From positions 62,001-126,000 of the forward strand of contig JACRJM010000003.1 of assembly GCA_016219965.1 (NCBI GenBank): 64,000 nucleotides of DNA. The letters are read 5' to 3'. The stretch is from Candidatus Schekmanbacteria bacterium (GTDB lineage: Bacteria; Schekmanbacteria; GWA2-38-11; J061). Shown here in pieces: positions 1 to 8,254 of this stretch. The position numbers were made by a program, and so were the translations under genes. Below the pieces are notes generated by a model. The model had not been told where the DNA came from. It saw only the letters and a list, made by a program, of their open reading frames with translations, and made no database searches. The first letter of the stretch is position 1; each line of letters begins with the position of its first letter.

Positions 1-101
1 CCAACCTGACGAGCACCGATTATCCCGACTACGGGATGGCGGCGAAGTAGTCCGCGCAGTCTGTCACATTCTTTGTCCCTGTTTATCATGCTAAAACAAT
101 A

Positions 102-138
102 CATTGAATATCCGGTGCTGTCAACTGAATATTCAATG
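102..138. repeat. Perfect 10-bp inverted repeat, 17-nt loop
   Basis: The arms CATTGAATAT (102-111) and ATATTCAATG (129-138) are exact reverse complements. They lie in the gene-free 244 bases at the left edge. No T-run follows on either strand, so it is not an obvious terminator. It may be an operator or the remnant of a repeat. Bases 3-50 can be read as the last 15 codons of a gene ending in TAG, but that is too short to support. Confidence 0.45.
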
Positions 139-244
139 CATGTCAAGACATATCAAGGAATGTTGCATGGATGATTTTTTTATTTGTGGTTAATGTTTCT
201 GTTATATTATATTTTAGAAACAAAACAGTTTAAACTATGACAAA

Positions 245-1159
245 ATGTATCTGGGAATCGACTTTTTAATAGCAGGTGACGGGACTCCATTTATTTCCGA
301 AGTCAATATCGGGCTTCCCGGAGGAGCCTTCGAATACGACGTGGCAAGCAGGTTGACTTACGGACGCAGTTCTGGAATTTACGACCGCATCGATGAAATC
401 GCAAAGAAAGTATACGGTAGATCTTTCTCCGATTATATCACCAGCACTCCATGGTTTGAAGAACACCGCAAATTCAAGATATGGCTCGACAGGAAAGGAC
501 CTTTGCCTCAAAAGCTCTATCCTCTATTCCGTCTTGAAGACAAATGGGTGCAGTATGAGTTTTTGAAAGAGAAATTCAATCTCCCTTATAGTGAAATATA
601 TACAGGCAAAGCAGAGCAGGTTGAGAAAATGATTGAGAGATTCGGGAAGACCGCACTTAAAAGACGTGCCGGCAGATGGAGCAAGGGATTCAGGGCTATA
701 GCCGGCATCGCTGATTTGCCTCTCCTTGAAAATGAATTGCCGGAAGAATATATCTGCTCGCAGTTCATAACATCTAAAATCTCAGATTATCTTTTTTCCG
801 TGAGAGCCAATGTATTTGAAGAAGAGTTCCTATGTCTGAGCGGAGATTTGACCCCTTCTTACCAGTCTAAATGGCGATTCATTGTTGCAGTTGAAGAGGG
901 GAAAGGGTTGCAGTTAAGAGATGAGCATTTTGAGACTGTAGATGTCTGCGAACCAGCATGGGAAGGAGAAGTCTGGTGCAAGGACATGGAAATACCGGAG
1001 CACATGAAGCTTAATCTTACCAGTGATATGGCTGCTCTCACAATCGCTTATCTTACAAAGAAAACAATAAAGGATATCAAAGAGACGTCGCTTAAAATTG
1101 GAAAGTTCTACGACAGCCTTGATCCTGAAACTCTTCCAAAAGCTTTTTTCGAAAAATAA
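245..1159 (+). CDS. ATP-grasp-like protein of unknown substrate, N-terminus possibly truncated
   Basis: This is a 304-residue protein. Residues 3-27 (GIDFLIAGDGTPFISEVN and the following GLPGG) look like the closing strand of an ATP-grasp fold, where the E-x-N pair binds metal. The rest looks like the front of a second ATP-grasp unit, with a DKW..YEFLKEKFNLP segment near residue 98 and a K-rich loop near 138-150. Starting with the end of a domain is odd. The reading frame is open back to 218 with no further start codon, and no Shine-Dalgarno sequence precedes the ATG at 245. The gene may therefore be a 5'-truncated remnant. The family assignment is by motif only, and no substrate can be inferred. 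The next gene is convergent. Confidence 0.5.
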   Translation: MYLGIDFLIAGDGTPFISEVNIGLPGGAFEYDVASRLTYGRSSGIYDRIDEIAKKVYGRSFSDYITSTPWFEEHRKFKIWLDRKGPLPQKLYPLFRLEDKWVQYEFLKEKFNLPYSEIYTGKAEQVEKMIERFGKTALKRRAGRWSKGFRAIAGIADLPLLENELPEEYICSQFITSKISDYLFSVRANVFEEEFLCLSGDLTPSYQSKWRFIVAVEEGKGLQLRDEHFETVDVCEPAWEGEVWCKDMEIPEHMKLNLTSDMAALTIAYLTKKTIKDIKETSLKIGKFYDSLDPETLPKAFFEK

Positions 1160-1162
1160 AAA

Positions 1163-1186
1163 AGCCGCAGGATTCTATCTGCGGCT
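1163..1186 (-). terminator. Rho-independent terminator of the ABC exporter operon
   Basis: A perfect 8-bp stem (AGCCGCAG / CTGCGGCT) has an 8-nt loop. On the minus strand the stem is followed by a T-run, so it ends the operon whose last gene stops at 1212. On the plus strand the downstream tract is A-rich, so it would be weak for the upstream gene. Confidence 0.8.
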
Positions 1187-1211
1187 ATAAAAAATTTCGT
1201 TGCGAAAATTA

Positions 1212-2936
1212 CTATACGGCTGAGGCTGAGGCCTGTCTTCCCGGAATTCCAATCTCAACAAGCTTGCCGTTCTGAAGACGATATGCCTTGTCAACATTGG
1301 CAAGAAGCGACAGCCTGTGAGTTACTATTATAACTGTCTTGTCTTTGCAAACTTCGTTAATCGTTTCCTGGATGGCATTCTCGTTGTAGTAGTCAAGGTT
1401 CGATGTGGGCTCGTCAAAAAGAAGTATGGGAGGGTTTTTCAGCAGCAATCTGCTTATAACTATGCGCTGGCGTTCTCCGCCGGAAAGTTTGTCTCCAAGC
1501 TCTCCTATGGAAGTATCATATCCTTTTGGAAGCGTTAAAATAAAATCATGAATGTTTGCCATCTGCGCGGCTTTAGTTATCTCATCCATGGTTGCATCAG
1601 GCTTTGAGATAGAAATGTTGTCTTTAATGCTTGTATCAAAAAGATGTGAATCCGGTGAAACAATGGACATCATATCGAAGATTGTCCTCTGTTGAAACCC
1701 CCTGATATCCTTTCCTCCTATCATGATTTCTCCGCTGCTAAATTCCCAGAACCTCATGAGAAGGCGCAGTATCGTGCTTTTGCCGCTTCCGCTTTCACCT
1801 ACTATGGCAATAGACTGCCCCTGCGGGATAAAGAGGTTTAATTTATCGAGGACAGCCGGACCTTCTTCCTTATATTTAAAAACTACATTCTTTAAATTGA
1901 TGTCAAAATTCTTTGGAAGCTCGGTCGTAGCATCTGGAGAGTCAACCACTTCCGGTTTTTCGTCAATGATTGTAAAAAGCCTCTCTCCTGCGGCAAATGA
2001 TTCTGTGAGGTAATGGGACACAAGTCCTACAGAGAGAAGAGGTGTAAAGGCGCTTACCGTGGCAACTGATACGGTTATCATCCCCTGTGCAGTGAGCGCA
2101 CCCGAGAGGTATCCCTGCACTGCAAAATATATTACTGTGAGGTTTGCAAGGAGTATCACTGCATTCACAAAACCTATGAGCCAACCCTGACGGATTGAAT
2201 GTCCTCTTTTAATATTGTTCAAAGCCAGCCCTTTTTTGTTTATCATATCTTTCCGGCTGGGGCCCTGATTAAAGAGGAGAATTGTTTCAAGTCCCTGAAG
2301 AGAATCGGTAAGATACGCATTGGTTTCTCCAAGGGTGCCACGAAGCTTCTGGCCGGTCTTTCTCACATACCGCTCCCATGACACGGGAACGACGAATCCG
2401 AGAATAAACTGAAAAGGTAAAACAACAAGCGGGAGAACCCACCACCATGCAGAGAGGAATATCAACACTGCAAGGGAAACGCTGTAAGCGATTGCAAAGG
2501 GAGAAATGGTATGGGCAAAGAAAACCTCGATTATCTCTATATCGCCGGCAATCCTCGAAATAACATCGCCACTCCTTTTATCAAGGAGTTTCGCCGGGAC
2601 AAGAGGTTCAAGCTCCTTGTAGAATGAAGTTCTAAGGTGTGCTAAAAGTTTGAATGCAACATCATGATTGCCAAGCTGTTCAAGATAAGCTCCTACTGCT
2701 TTCATTATTCCAAATACAAAAAGAAGGACATATAAAATTGTACCTGGAGGAGTGGCACCAGGAATAAGAAAGGATGAAACAAGCCATGCACCTAATGTGA
2801 GCAGCGCGATATTTGACAGATGGTTTATAATACCCCAGGAAATCGCATAGAACATCATCCCCTTAACTGGCTTTACCATCTTGAAGAGGCGGAGGATGAT
2901 CTTGGGCCTCGACATCTCTTTATTCTTATTTTCCAT
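1212..2936 (-). CDS. ABC exporter half-transporter, CydC-like, Q-loop atypical
   Basis: This 574-residue fused permease-ATPase is the second gene of a heterodimeric type I exporter operon, 34 nt after its partner. The N-terminal half has about six membrane segments, including a CydC-like GAWLVSS stretch in the first helices. The ATPase half has Walker A GESGSGKS, signature LSGGERQR, Walker B ILLFDEP with the catalytic Glu, and the H-loop THR. The Q-loop reads VSPDSHLF where VPQD is usual, so the Gln is missing in this half only. CydDC-type pumps export cysteine and glutathione to the periplasm for cytochrome assembly. Other heterodimeric exporters look similar, so the substrate is open. A GAGGT ribosome site precedes the ATG. 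Confidence 0.85.
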   Translation of the reverse strand: MENKNKEMSRPKIILRLFKMVKPVKGMMFYAISWGIINHLSNIALLTLGAWLVSSFLIPGATPPGTILYVLLFVFGIMKAVGAYLEQLGNHDVAFKLLAHLRTSFYKELEPLVPAKLLDKRSGDVISRIAGDIEIIEVFFAHTISPFAIAYSVSLAVLIFLSAWWWVLPLVVLPFQFILGFVVPVSWERYVRKTGQKLRGTLGETNAYLTDSLQGLETILLFNQGPSRKDMINKKGLALNNIKRGHSIRQGWLIGFVNAVILLANLTVIYFAVQGYLSGALTAQGMITVSVATVSAFTPLLSVGLVSHYLTESFAAGERLFTIIDEKPEVVDSPDATTELPKNFDINLKNVVFKYKEEGPAVLDKLNLFIPQGQSIAIVGESGSGKSTILRLLMRFWEFSSGEIMIGGKDIRGFQQRTIFDMMSIVSPDSHLFDTSIKDNISISKPDATMDEITKAAQMANIHDFILTLPKGYDTSIGELGDKLSGGERQRIVISRLLLKNPPILLFDEPTSNLDYYNENAIQETINEVCKDKTVIIVTHRLSLLANVDKAYRLQNGKLVEIGIPGRQASASAV

Positions 2937-2970
2937 ATCTTAACCTCAAATTTAGTTTTTTATATTCCCG

Positions 2971-4752
2971 TCAATTCATGCTTGGAGTTTCAAGCCGTTG
3001 CTGGCTGTTCACAAGTGTCGCATAAGCCGCTTTCCTGTTTATAAGTTCATCGTGCGTTCCTGTTTCAACAACATTCCCCTTGTCTATAACTACTATCTTA
3101 TCAGCCTCACGGACTGTACGAAGTCTGTGTGCGATGACAAGGGTTGTTTTTGTTTTTGCAATTTCATGAAGTGTTGCCTGTATCTTCTCTTCATTCTCAA
3201 CATCAACATTTGAGGTCGGTTCATCGAGGATAAGTATGGGAGCATCTTTAAGAAGTGCACGGGCAATACCTATCCGCTGTATCTGTCCGCTTGAGAGGTT
3301 CCTGGCCTGCTCTACGAGAGATGCATCAAGTTTTTCAGGAAGGGAATTTACAAAATCTATGATGCCTGCCTTCCTGCAGGTTTCATAAAGTTCTGCATCC
3401 GTTGCATCAGGTTTTGCTATAAGGAGGTTTTCCCTTATACTTCCGTGGAAAAGGTATGTTCTCTGGGCGACAACAGCTATGTTTTTACGAAGCTCAAGGG
3501 GATTGATTTTATAAAGAGACTGATTGCCAATAGTTATCTCCCCTCCTGTCGGCTCATAAAATCTTGTAATCAAATTTGCAATCGTGCTTTTCCCGCACCC
3601 GCTGGAACCAACAAGAGCTGTAATCTGTCCAGTTTTTAATTCAAGGTTAAGACCTTTTAGAACCGGATTCCTGTCATCTTTGTAAGAGAAATTTACGTTC
3701 CTGAAAACAATGTCATAGTTGCCATTAAGATTTACCGTTTCCACTGCGGTTTTCCTGCTAAGCTCATCCTTTTTTGGATCCTGATTTAAAAGCTCGAATA
3801 TCGACCTTATGGCTGCCATCGCCTGCATTGCAATGTGCGTATAAGCACCCAGCAGACGAAGGGGACGGAAAAACTCGTAAGCGATAAGGACTACAACTGT
3901 TGCAGAAGCTACTGTCAGCGAACCGCTTTGCAGGTAGTGTATTGCAAGAGCTATTCCTGTTGCCGTACCTACCATGGATATAATGTCCATAGATAATGTA
4001 GAAACAAGATTAGAATAAAGGAGACTCATTGTTCTTATGCGAAAAGCTTCACTTTTTTCTCCTATCAGTTTTGTGCGCTTTTCAAGAAGTTTGAAGGTTT
4101 TCAGCGTAGTAATACCCTGCAAAGAATCGAGATAATAGGCATTGAGATTCTCATAAACCCCCCAGTGCGACTTTGCCACCCTGCTTATCCACGCGCGCAC
4201 GAAGACAAGGCTTATCGGTATTAGGAAAACCATGAGAAGAAGGGTCAATGCAATGGTACTATTAATAGGTTTGAGATAAAAATAAAGACCTGCCGGAACA
4301 AGGACACTTAAGAATGCCTGAGGAGTCACAAGACCATAGATGTTCTCAAGCTGTTCGACACCTTCCACTGTGGTGGTCGAAAGACTTCCTGTTTTTTTAA
4401 CATCACGGTACGCAAGTTCAAGGTCCAGTATCTTTGAATAAATCTTCCTCCTCGTATCAAGCTTAACCTTTGCACCTATTTCATAAACAGCCTTGGTTGC
4501 AGACCATGAGAAGATAAGCCTTATAACAACCGCGCAAAACATTATAATCAGCGCCTGCTGAAAAACCTCTGTCGGGAAAGTTCTTGTTTCCGGATTTGAT
4601 TTCATGAAATCTTCGACGAGCTTGACTATAGCTCCTGTGCGGTCAATAAAAACAACTGTAGCAGTTGTAATCAGCAGATTGGCAATGATGGCAAGAACCA
4701 TCCAGCCTTTTGAAGTTTCGCCCAATGTAAAGAGCGTATGTTTCTCACTCAT
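2971..4752 (-). CDS. ABC exporter half-transporter, CydD-like
   Basis: This is a 593-residue permease-ATPase and the first gene of the exporter operon. It has an N-terminal six-helix membrane domain. The ATPase domain has Walker A GSSGCGKS, an intact Q-loop (VVAQRTYLF), signature LSSGQIQR (one Ser replaces the first Gly), Walker B ILILDEP and H-loop AHR. Together with the downstream gene it should form a heterodimer in the inner membrane. An AGGTG ribosome site precedes the ATG. The promoter about 165 nt upstream overlaps an ArsR/SmtB-type palindrome, which suggests metal-responsive control. The family is certain and the substrate is not. Confidence 0.85.
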   Translation of the reverse strand: MSEKHTLFTLGETSKGWMVLAIIANLLITTATVVFIDRTGAIVKLVEDFMKSNPETRTFPTEVFQQALIIMFCAVVIRLIFSWSATKAVYEIGAKVKLDTRRKIYSKILDLELAYRDVKKTGSLSTTTVEGVEQLENIYGLVTPQAFLSVLVPAGLYFYLKPINSTIALTLLLMVFLIPISLVFVRAWISRVAKSHWGVYENLNAYYLDSLQGITTLKTFKLLEKRTKLIGEKSEAFRIRTMSLLYSNLVSTLSMDIISMVGTATGIALAIHYLQSGSLTVASATVVVLIAYEFFRPLRLLGAYTHIAMQAMAAIRSIFELLNQDPKKDELSRKTAVETVNLNGNYDIVFRNVNFSYKDDRNPVLKGLNLELKTGQITALVGSSGCGKSTIANLITRFYEPTGGEITIGNQSLYKINPLELRKNIAVVAQRTYLFHGSIRENLLIAKPDATDAELYETCRKAGIIDFVNSLPEKLDASLVEQARNLSSGQIQRIGIARALLKDAPILILDEPTSNVDVENEEKIQATLHEIAKTKTTLVIAHRLRTVREADKIVVIDKGNVVETGTHDELINRKAAYATLVNSQQRLETPSMN

Positions 4753-4823
4753 ATAAACACCTCATATTTGAGTTTTTTTATTAATAACTTCTGACAATAT
4801 TATTATCAACCTTTTGTTAACTT

Positions 4824-4837
4824 AATATGGCCATATT
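4824..4837. promoter_or_regulatory. Perfect 14-bp palindrome in exporter leader
   Basis: AATATGGCCATATT is its own reverse complement. It lies between the exporter promoter and its first start codon, 72 nt upstream of the ATG. It could be a second operator or a chance AT-rich palindrome. Confidence 0.3.
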
Positions 4838-4899
4838 GTAAAAAAAATTTACGCACTTTAAAATTTGTAGCTTGTTGTCCCGCTAAAATGCCAATTGAT

Positions 4900-4943
4900 T
4901 ATATGAATAACTATTCATATATAAAAACTATAATATCCGTCAA
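4900..4943 (-). promoter_or_regulatory. Sigma70-type promoter with overlapping ArsR/SmtB-type operator
   Basis: On the minus strand, -35 TTGACG (4943-4938), a 16-nt spacer and -10 TATATG (4921-4916) point at the ABC exporter operon. The -10 is the first half of a perfect 10-2-10 palindrome at 4900-4921 (TATATGAATA, AC or GT, TATTCATATA). Its core is TGA-N8-TCA flanked by ATAT, the 12-2-12 pattern bound by SmtB, CzrA and CadC repressors. The same arrangement occurs at the metal repressor gene in this window (43282-43330). Confidence 0.55.
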
Positions 4944-4988
4944 GCGTTTTGTTGAGATGAGAGAACAAGCTCATTACGAGTAGTCAGG

Positions 4989-5900
4989 TCAGGAACCGCT
5001 TTTTCCGGAAAAATAATGTCTCAGTATATCCCTTGAGCTCATCCCGAGAAGTTCTTTTATCCCTTTACTTTTGTAAACTGATTCAACAACTTTAAATCCG
5101 TAAAAATAATCTTCTCTTCCCGGAGAACCCTCTCTGAGTGTGCCTTTACGGTAATATCTTCCGATATTTCCGATCTGATTTGCCTCTTTGAGCAGTTTCT
5201 CTTCGATAAACCCCATGTTTTCTTCGCACCATAGAAGTGCATCATCTCCATAAAAAAGATAATGTTTGTCCGGATGTCCGGGGACAAGAAGCTTTGAAAA
5301 AAAGGTTGCCATCCCTTCTCCTATGAAATGTTCGCTGAAGGGAGTTATGGAAAGAAGCCTTCCGTGCTCCATATCAAGATTGGCGCCATAGCTTTCAAGT
5401 ACTCCCGGAGTTGTATCCCTTGCAACATGCCCTATCTCATGTCCTGCAATTGTCTCAAGGTATGACTTGTCAGCCTCGGGATAATCAAGCCCTATATATA
5501 TGGTGGGTCTTCCGCCGAAATAAACAGTGATGCCATCGACGAGATGTCCAAAAGTGAAGAATAATATTATATCGCAGCAAATCTTGTGCCCTGCAAGTTC
5601 CTCTGCATTCCTGTGAACCTCTGCAACGGCATCCTTTATCTTCCAGTCTGAAAGACTTTCAAGCAGCCGGGCATAAGAAGTAACATCAAAGGTTTCATTG
5701 TTAAAAAAAGATGCCGGGTCCTTGAACCAGAAATTGGCAAATGAACGAAGAGGGACAAGATATTCAGCAGAAGGATTGATATAGTATTCCTTAAACTTCC
5801 GGGCAGTTTCATTTTTATCATTATTAAGCGGGATATTAGCGAGGAATTTTTTAAAATAATCTGTAAGGTCTACAATACGAACTTCGCTCTCTTTATTCAT
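4989..5900 (-). CDS. Putative zinc metallopeptidase (DUF2268-like)
   Basis: This is a 303-residue soluble protein. It carries a clear HExxH zinc site (HEIGH, residues 154-158) and, about 37 residues later, HFIGEGMA with Glu195 placed as a third ligand, the layout of gluzincin-type peptidases. The family resembles predicted Zn-dependent proteases of the DUF2268 type. I see no signal peptide, so it probably acts in the cytoplasm. It is transcribed toward the exporter operon, but that operon has its own promoter in the 236-nt gap. The substrate is unknown. Confidence 0.6.
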   Translation of the reverse strand: MNKESEVRIVDLTDYFKKFLANIPLNNDKNETARKFKEYYINPSAEYLVPLRSFANFWFKDPASFFNNETFDVTSYARLLESLSDWKIKDAVAEVHRNAEELAGHKICCDIILFFTFGHLVDGITVYFGGRPTIYIGLDYPEADKSYLETIAGHEIGHVARDTTPGVLESYGANLDMEHGRLLSITPFSEHFIGEGMATFFSKLLVPGHPDKHYLFYGDDALLWCEENMGFIEEKLLKEANQIGNIGRYYRKGTLREGSPGREDYFYGFKVVESVYKSKGIKELLGMSSRDILRHYFSGKSGS

Positions 5901-6143
5901 GCAAGTATCTGGTTTGCATTTTCGCCGGAGTGCATAAGAGCATTTATAATCATAAAGTTATGGTAAACTGACAGATTGTAAATGTAAACCAAAAAAGCCT
6001 GACGTTTTCATATTGACTAAAAAAACACCATACGTTAGTAGTGTTTCTGTAGGTTTTGCAGGCTGGTATCAGCGGTTATAAGAAAGTAGTTGAATTATAT
6101 CCTGTTAACAATAATTAATCTAATTAAATACAGGAGGTAAAGA

Positions 6144-8090
6144 ATGAAAGACAAGAAAAATATCGAAGCTCTGCTTGACGAAAGGCGGCTCTTTGAACCG
6201 TCTAAGGAGTTCGTAGATAAAGCGAATATGAGCAGGGCAGATATTTACGAAGAAGGCAAAGACATCGAGAAATTCTGGGCCAAAGCTGCTGATAATGTAG
6301 ATTGGTTCAAGAAATGGGATACACTTCTTGAATGGAAGCCTCCATTTGCAAAATGGTATATCGGAGGTAAGCTTAACATATCCTACAACTGCCTAGACAG
6401 GCATCTGAAAACCAGGAAGAACAAGGCAGCCTTAATCTGGGAAGGCGAACCCGGCGATGAAAAGGTCTATACTTACTGGGATCTATACAGGGAAGTAAAT
6501 AAGTTCGCAAATGTCCTCAAACATTTCGGGGTGAAAAAAGGAGACAGAGTTACAATCTACCTCCCAATGGTGCCGGAACTGCCTATCGCCATGCTTGCCT
6601 GTACGCGAGTCGGTGCTGTACACAGCGTTGTCTTCGGCGGATTCAGCCCTGAGTCATTAAGAGAGAGGATAAATGATTCTGACTCTAAGGTGGTTATAAC
6701 TGCTGACGGAGGATTTAGGCGTGGGGCGATCGTCCCGCTTAAAAGGAATGTCGATGTAGCTATCGAAGACTGTCCCTGCGTACATAATGTGATAGTGGTA
6801 AAAAGAGTTGGCGAAGAAGCGCGCATCCACATGAGTGACGGAAGAGACCACTGGTGGACAGACCTTATGGATGAGTCTGACGGTTATTGCGCACCGGAAC
6901 AGATGGACAGCGAAGACTTGCTCTACATTCTATATACCAGCGGAACAACCGGAAAGCCCAAAGGGATAGTCCATACCACAGGAGGATACCTCGTTGGTAC
7001 AACGTTGACCGCAAAATGGATCTTTGATTTAAAAGATGAAGATACTTACTGGTGCAGTGCAGACATTGGATGGGTTACAGGGCACAGCTACATAGTTTAC
7101 GGGATACTTTCAAATGGCGCGACAACAGTCATGTATGAGGGCTCGCCTGACTATCCGGAAAAAGACAGATTCTGGGAAATAATAGAAAAATATAATGTTA
7201 ACATCTTTTATACTGCACCCACGGCAATAAGGACTTTCATGAAATGGGGAGAAGAGTGGACAAAGAAAAGGGACCTCTCTTCTCTGAGGCTTTTGGGCTC
7301 TGTGGGAGAACCAATCAATCCCGAGGCATGGATGTGGTACCAGAAGAACATTGGAAAGGGCAAATGCCCTGTTGTCGACACATGGTGGCAGACTGAAACA
7401 GGGATGATACTTATTTCCCCGCTCCCCGGGATAGTTAATACGAAGCCGGGGTCTGCAACAAGACCATTTCCCGGGATTGAGGCTAAAGTATTTGATGATA
7501 AGGGAAATGAAGTGCCGCCTGAGTCCGGAGGATATCTGGTTCTGACAAAGCCCTGGCCAGCAATGCTTCGCACAATATACGGAGATGCGGATAGATACAA
7601 AGAGCAGTATTGGTCAAAATACAAAAATATATATTTTACCGGCGATGGGGCAAGGAAGGACAAGGACGGCTACTTCTGGCTCATGGGAAGAGTCGATGAT
7701 GTAATAAATGTTTCCGGTCACAGGTTAAGCACAATGGAGATTGAAAGCGCTCTTGTTGACCATCCTTCAGTCGCTGAATCAGCTGTAATAGGCAAGACTC
7801 ATGAAATAAAAGGACAGGCAGTTGCAGCATTCGTAACTCTGAAACAGGGGGTTACTGCAAATAAAGCCATGCAGGATACTTTAAAGGAACATGTAGCGAA
7901 AAAAATCGGCTCAATGGCAAGACCTGAAGACATCTACTTCACAGCGGAGCTTCCCAAGACAAGAAGCGGGAAAATAATGAGAAGGTTGCTGCGCGATATT
8001 GCAGAAAAGAGAGCGCTCGGGGATACCACTACGCTCGCTGACCCAAATGTAATTGAAAGCTTAAAACAGCAGTACGAGGACGAAGAATAA
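6144..8090 (+). CDS. acsA: Acetyl-coenzyme A synthetase
   Basis: This 648-residue AMP-forming enzyme makes acetyl-CoA from acetate, ATP and CoA through acetyl-AMP in the cytoplasm. It has the family's N-terminal lid ([18 protein letters not shown]), the P-loop [11 protein letters not shown], the acetyl-site WWQTETG, the hinge region [14 protein letters not shown] and the C-terminal [10 protein letters not shown] that holds the Lys used for adenylation and regulated by acetylation. Its length matches bacterial Acs. A strong AGGAGGT ribosome site lies 7 nt before the ATG. It stands alone between divergent and convergent neighbours. A weak -35-like TTGACT at 6013 lacks a good -10. Confidence 0.97.
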   Translation: MKDKKNIEALLDERRLFEPSKEFVDKANMSRADIYEEGKDIEKFWAKAADNVDWFKKWDTLLEWKPPFAKWYIGGKLNISYNCLDRHLKTRKNKAALIWEGEPGDEKVYTYWDLYREVNKFANVLKHFGVKKGDRVTIYLPMVPELPIAMLACTRVGAVHSVVFGGFSPESLRERINDSDSKVVITADGGFRRGAIVPLKRNVDVAIEDCPCVHNVIVVKRVGEEARIHMSDGRDHWWTDLMDESDGYCAPEQMDSEDLLYILYTSGTTGKPKGIVHTTGGYLVGTTLTAKWIFDLKDEDTYWCSADIGWVTGHSYIVYGILSNGATTVMYEGSPDYPEKDRFWEIIEKYNVNIFYTAPTAIRTFMKWGEEWTKKRDLSSLRLLGSVGEPINPEAWMWYQKNIGKGKCPVVDTWWQTETGMILISPLPGIVNTKPGSATRPFPGIEAKVFDDKGNEVPPESGGYLVLTKPWPAMLRTIYGDADRYKEQYWSKYKNIYFTGDGARKDKDGYFWLMGRVDDVINVSGHRLSTMEIESALVDHPSVAESAVIGKTHEIKGQAVAAFVTLKQGVTANKAMQDTLKEHVAKKIGSMARPEDIYFTAELPKTRSGKIMRRLLRDIAEKRALGDTTTLADPNVIESLKQQYEDEE

Positions 8091-8107
8091 TCATATAAGA
8101 TTTCCTG

Positions 8108-8153
8108 CAATCCCCTTCCTTCCCCTTATCTAAAGAGGGAAAGAGGGGGATTG
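8108..8153. repeat. Imperfect hairpin between acsA and pilR
   Basis: CAATCCCC (8108-8115) pairs exactly with GGGGATTG (8146-8153). Inside, C/T-rich and A/G-rich tracts pair imperfectly. It sits between convergent genes and could end transcription in either direction, although no T-run follows. It also has the look of a dispersed intergenic palindrome. Confidence 0.5.
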
Positions 8154-8158
8154 TCATA

Positions 8159-8254
8159 TTGGTAGAACGATTATGGAAATATTTAAATACAACCTCCCTT
8201 GAAGCGGCAAACAGAAGGGCAGAGTCCCGTATAAGACAGGCAGAGAAAAATTAG
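8159..8254 (+). CDS. Small open frame, 31 residues, doubtful
   Basis: A TTG-started frame encodes a charged helix-like peptide with the segment SLEAANRRAESRIRQAEKN. It has no ribosome site and runs 4 nt into the end of pilR on the other strand. Its composition looks protein-like, so it may be the tail of a decayed gene rather than a working one. Confidence 0.15.
   Translation: MVERLWKYLNTTSLEAANRRAESRIRQAEKN

Noticed and set aside
3-50. C-terminal fragment of a gene entering from the left edge
   Set aside because: Only 15 codons are visible and another frame is also open, so no call can be supported.
7208-7663. 151-residue minus-strand frame inside acsA
   Set aside because: It is antisense to conserved acetyl-CoA synthetase motifs.
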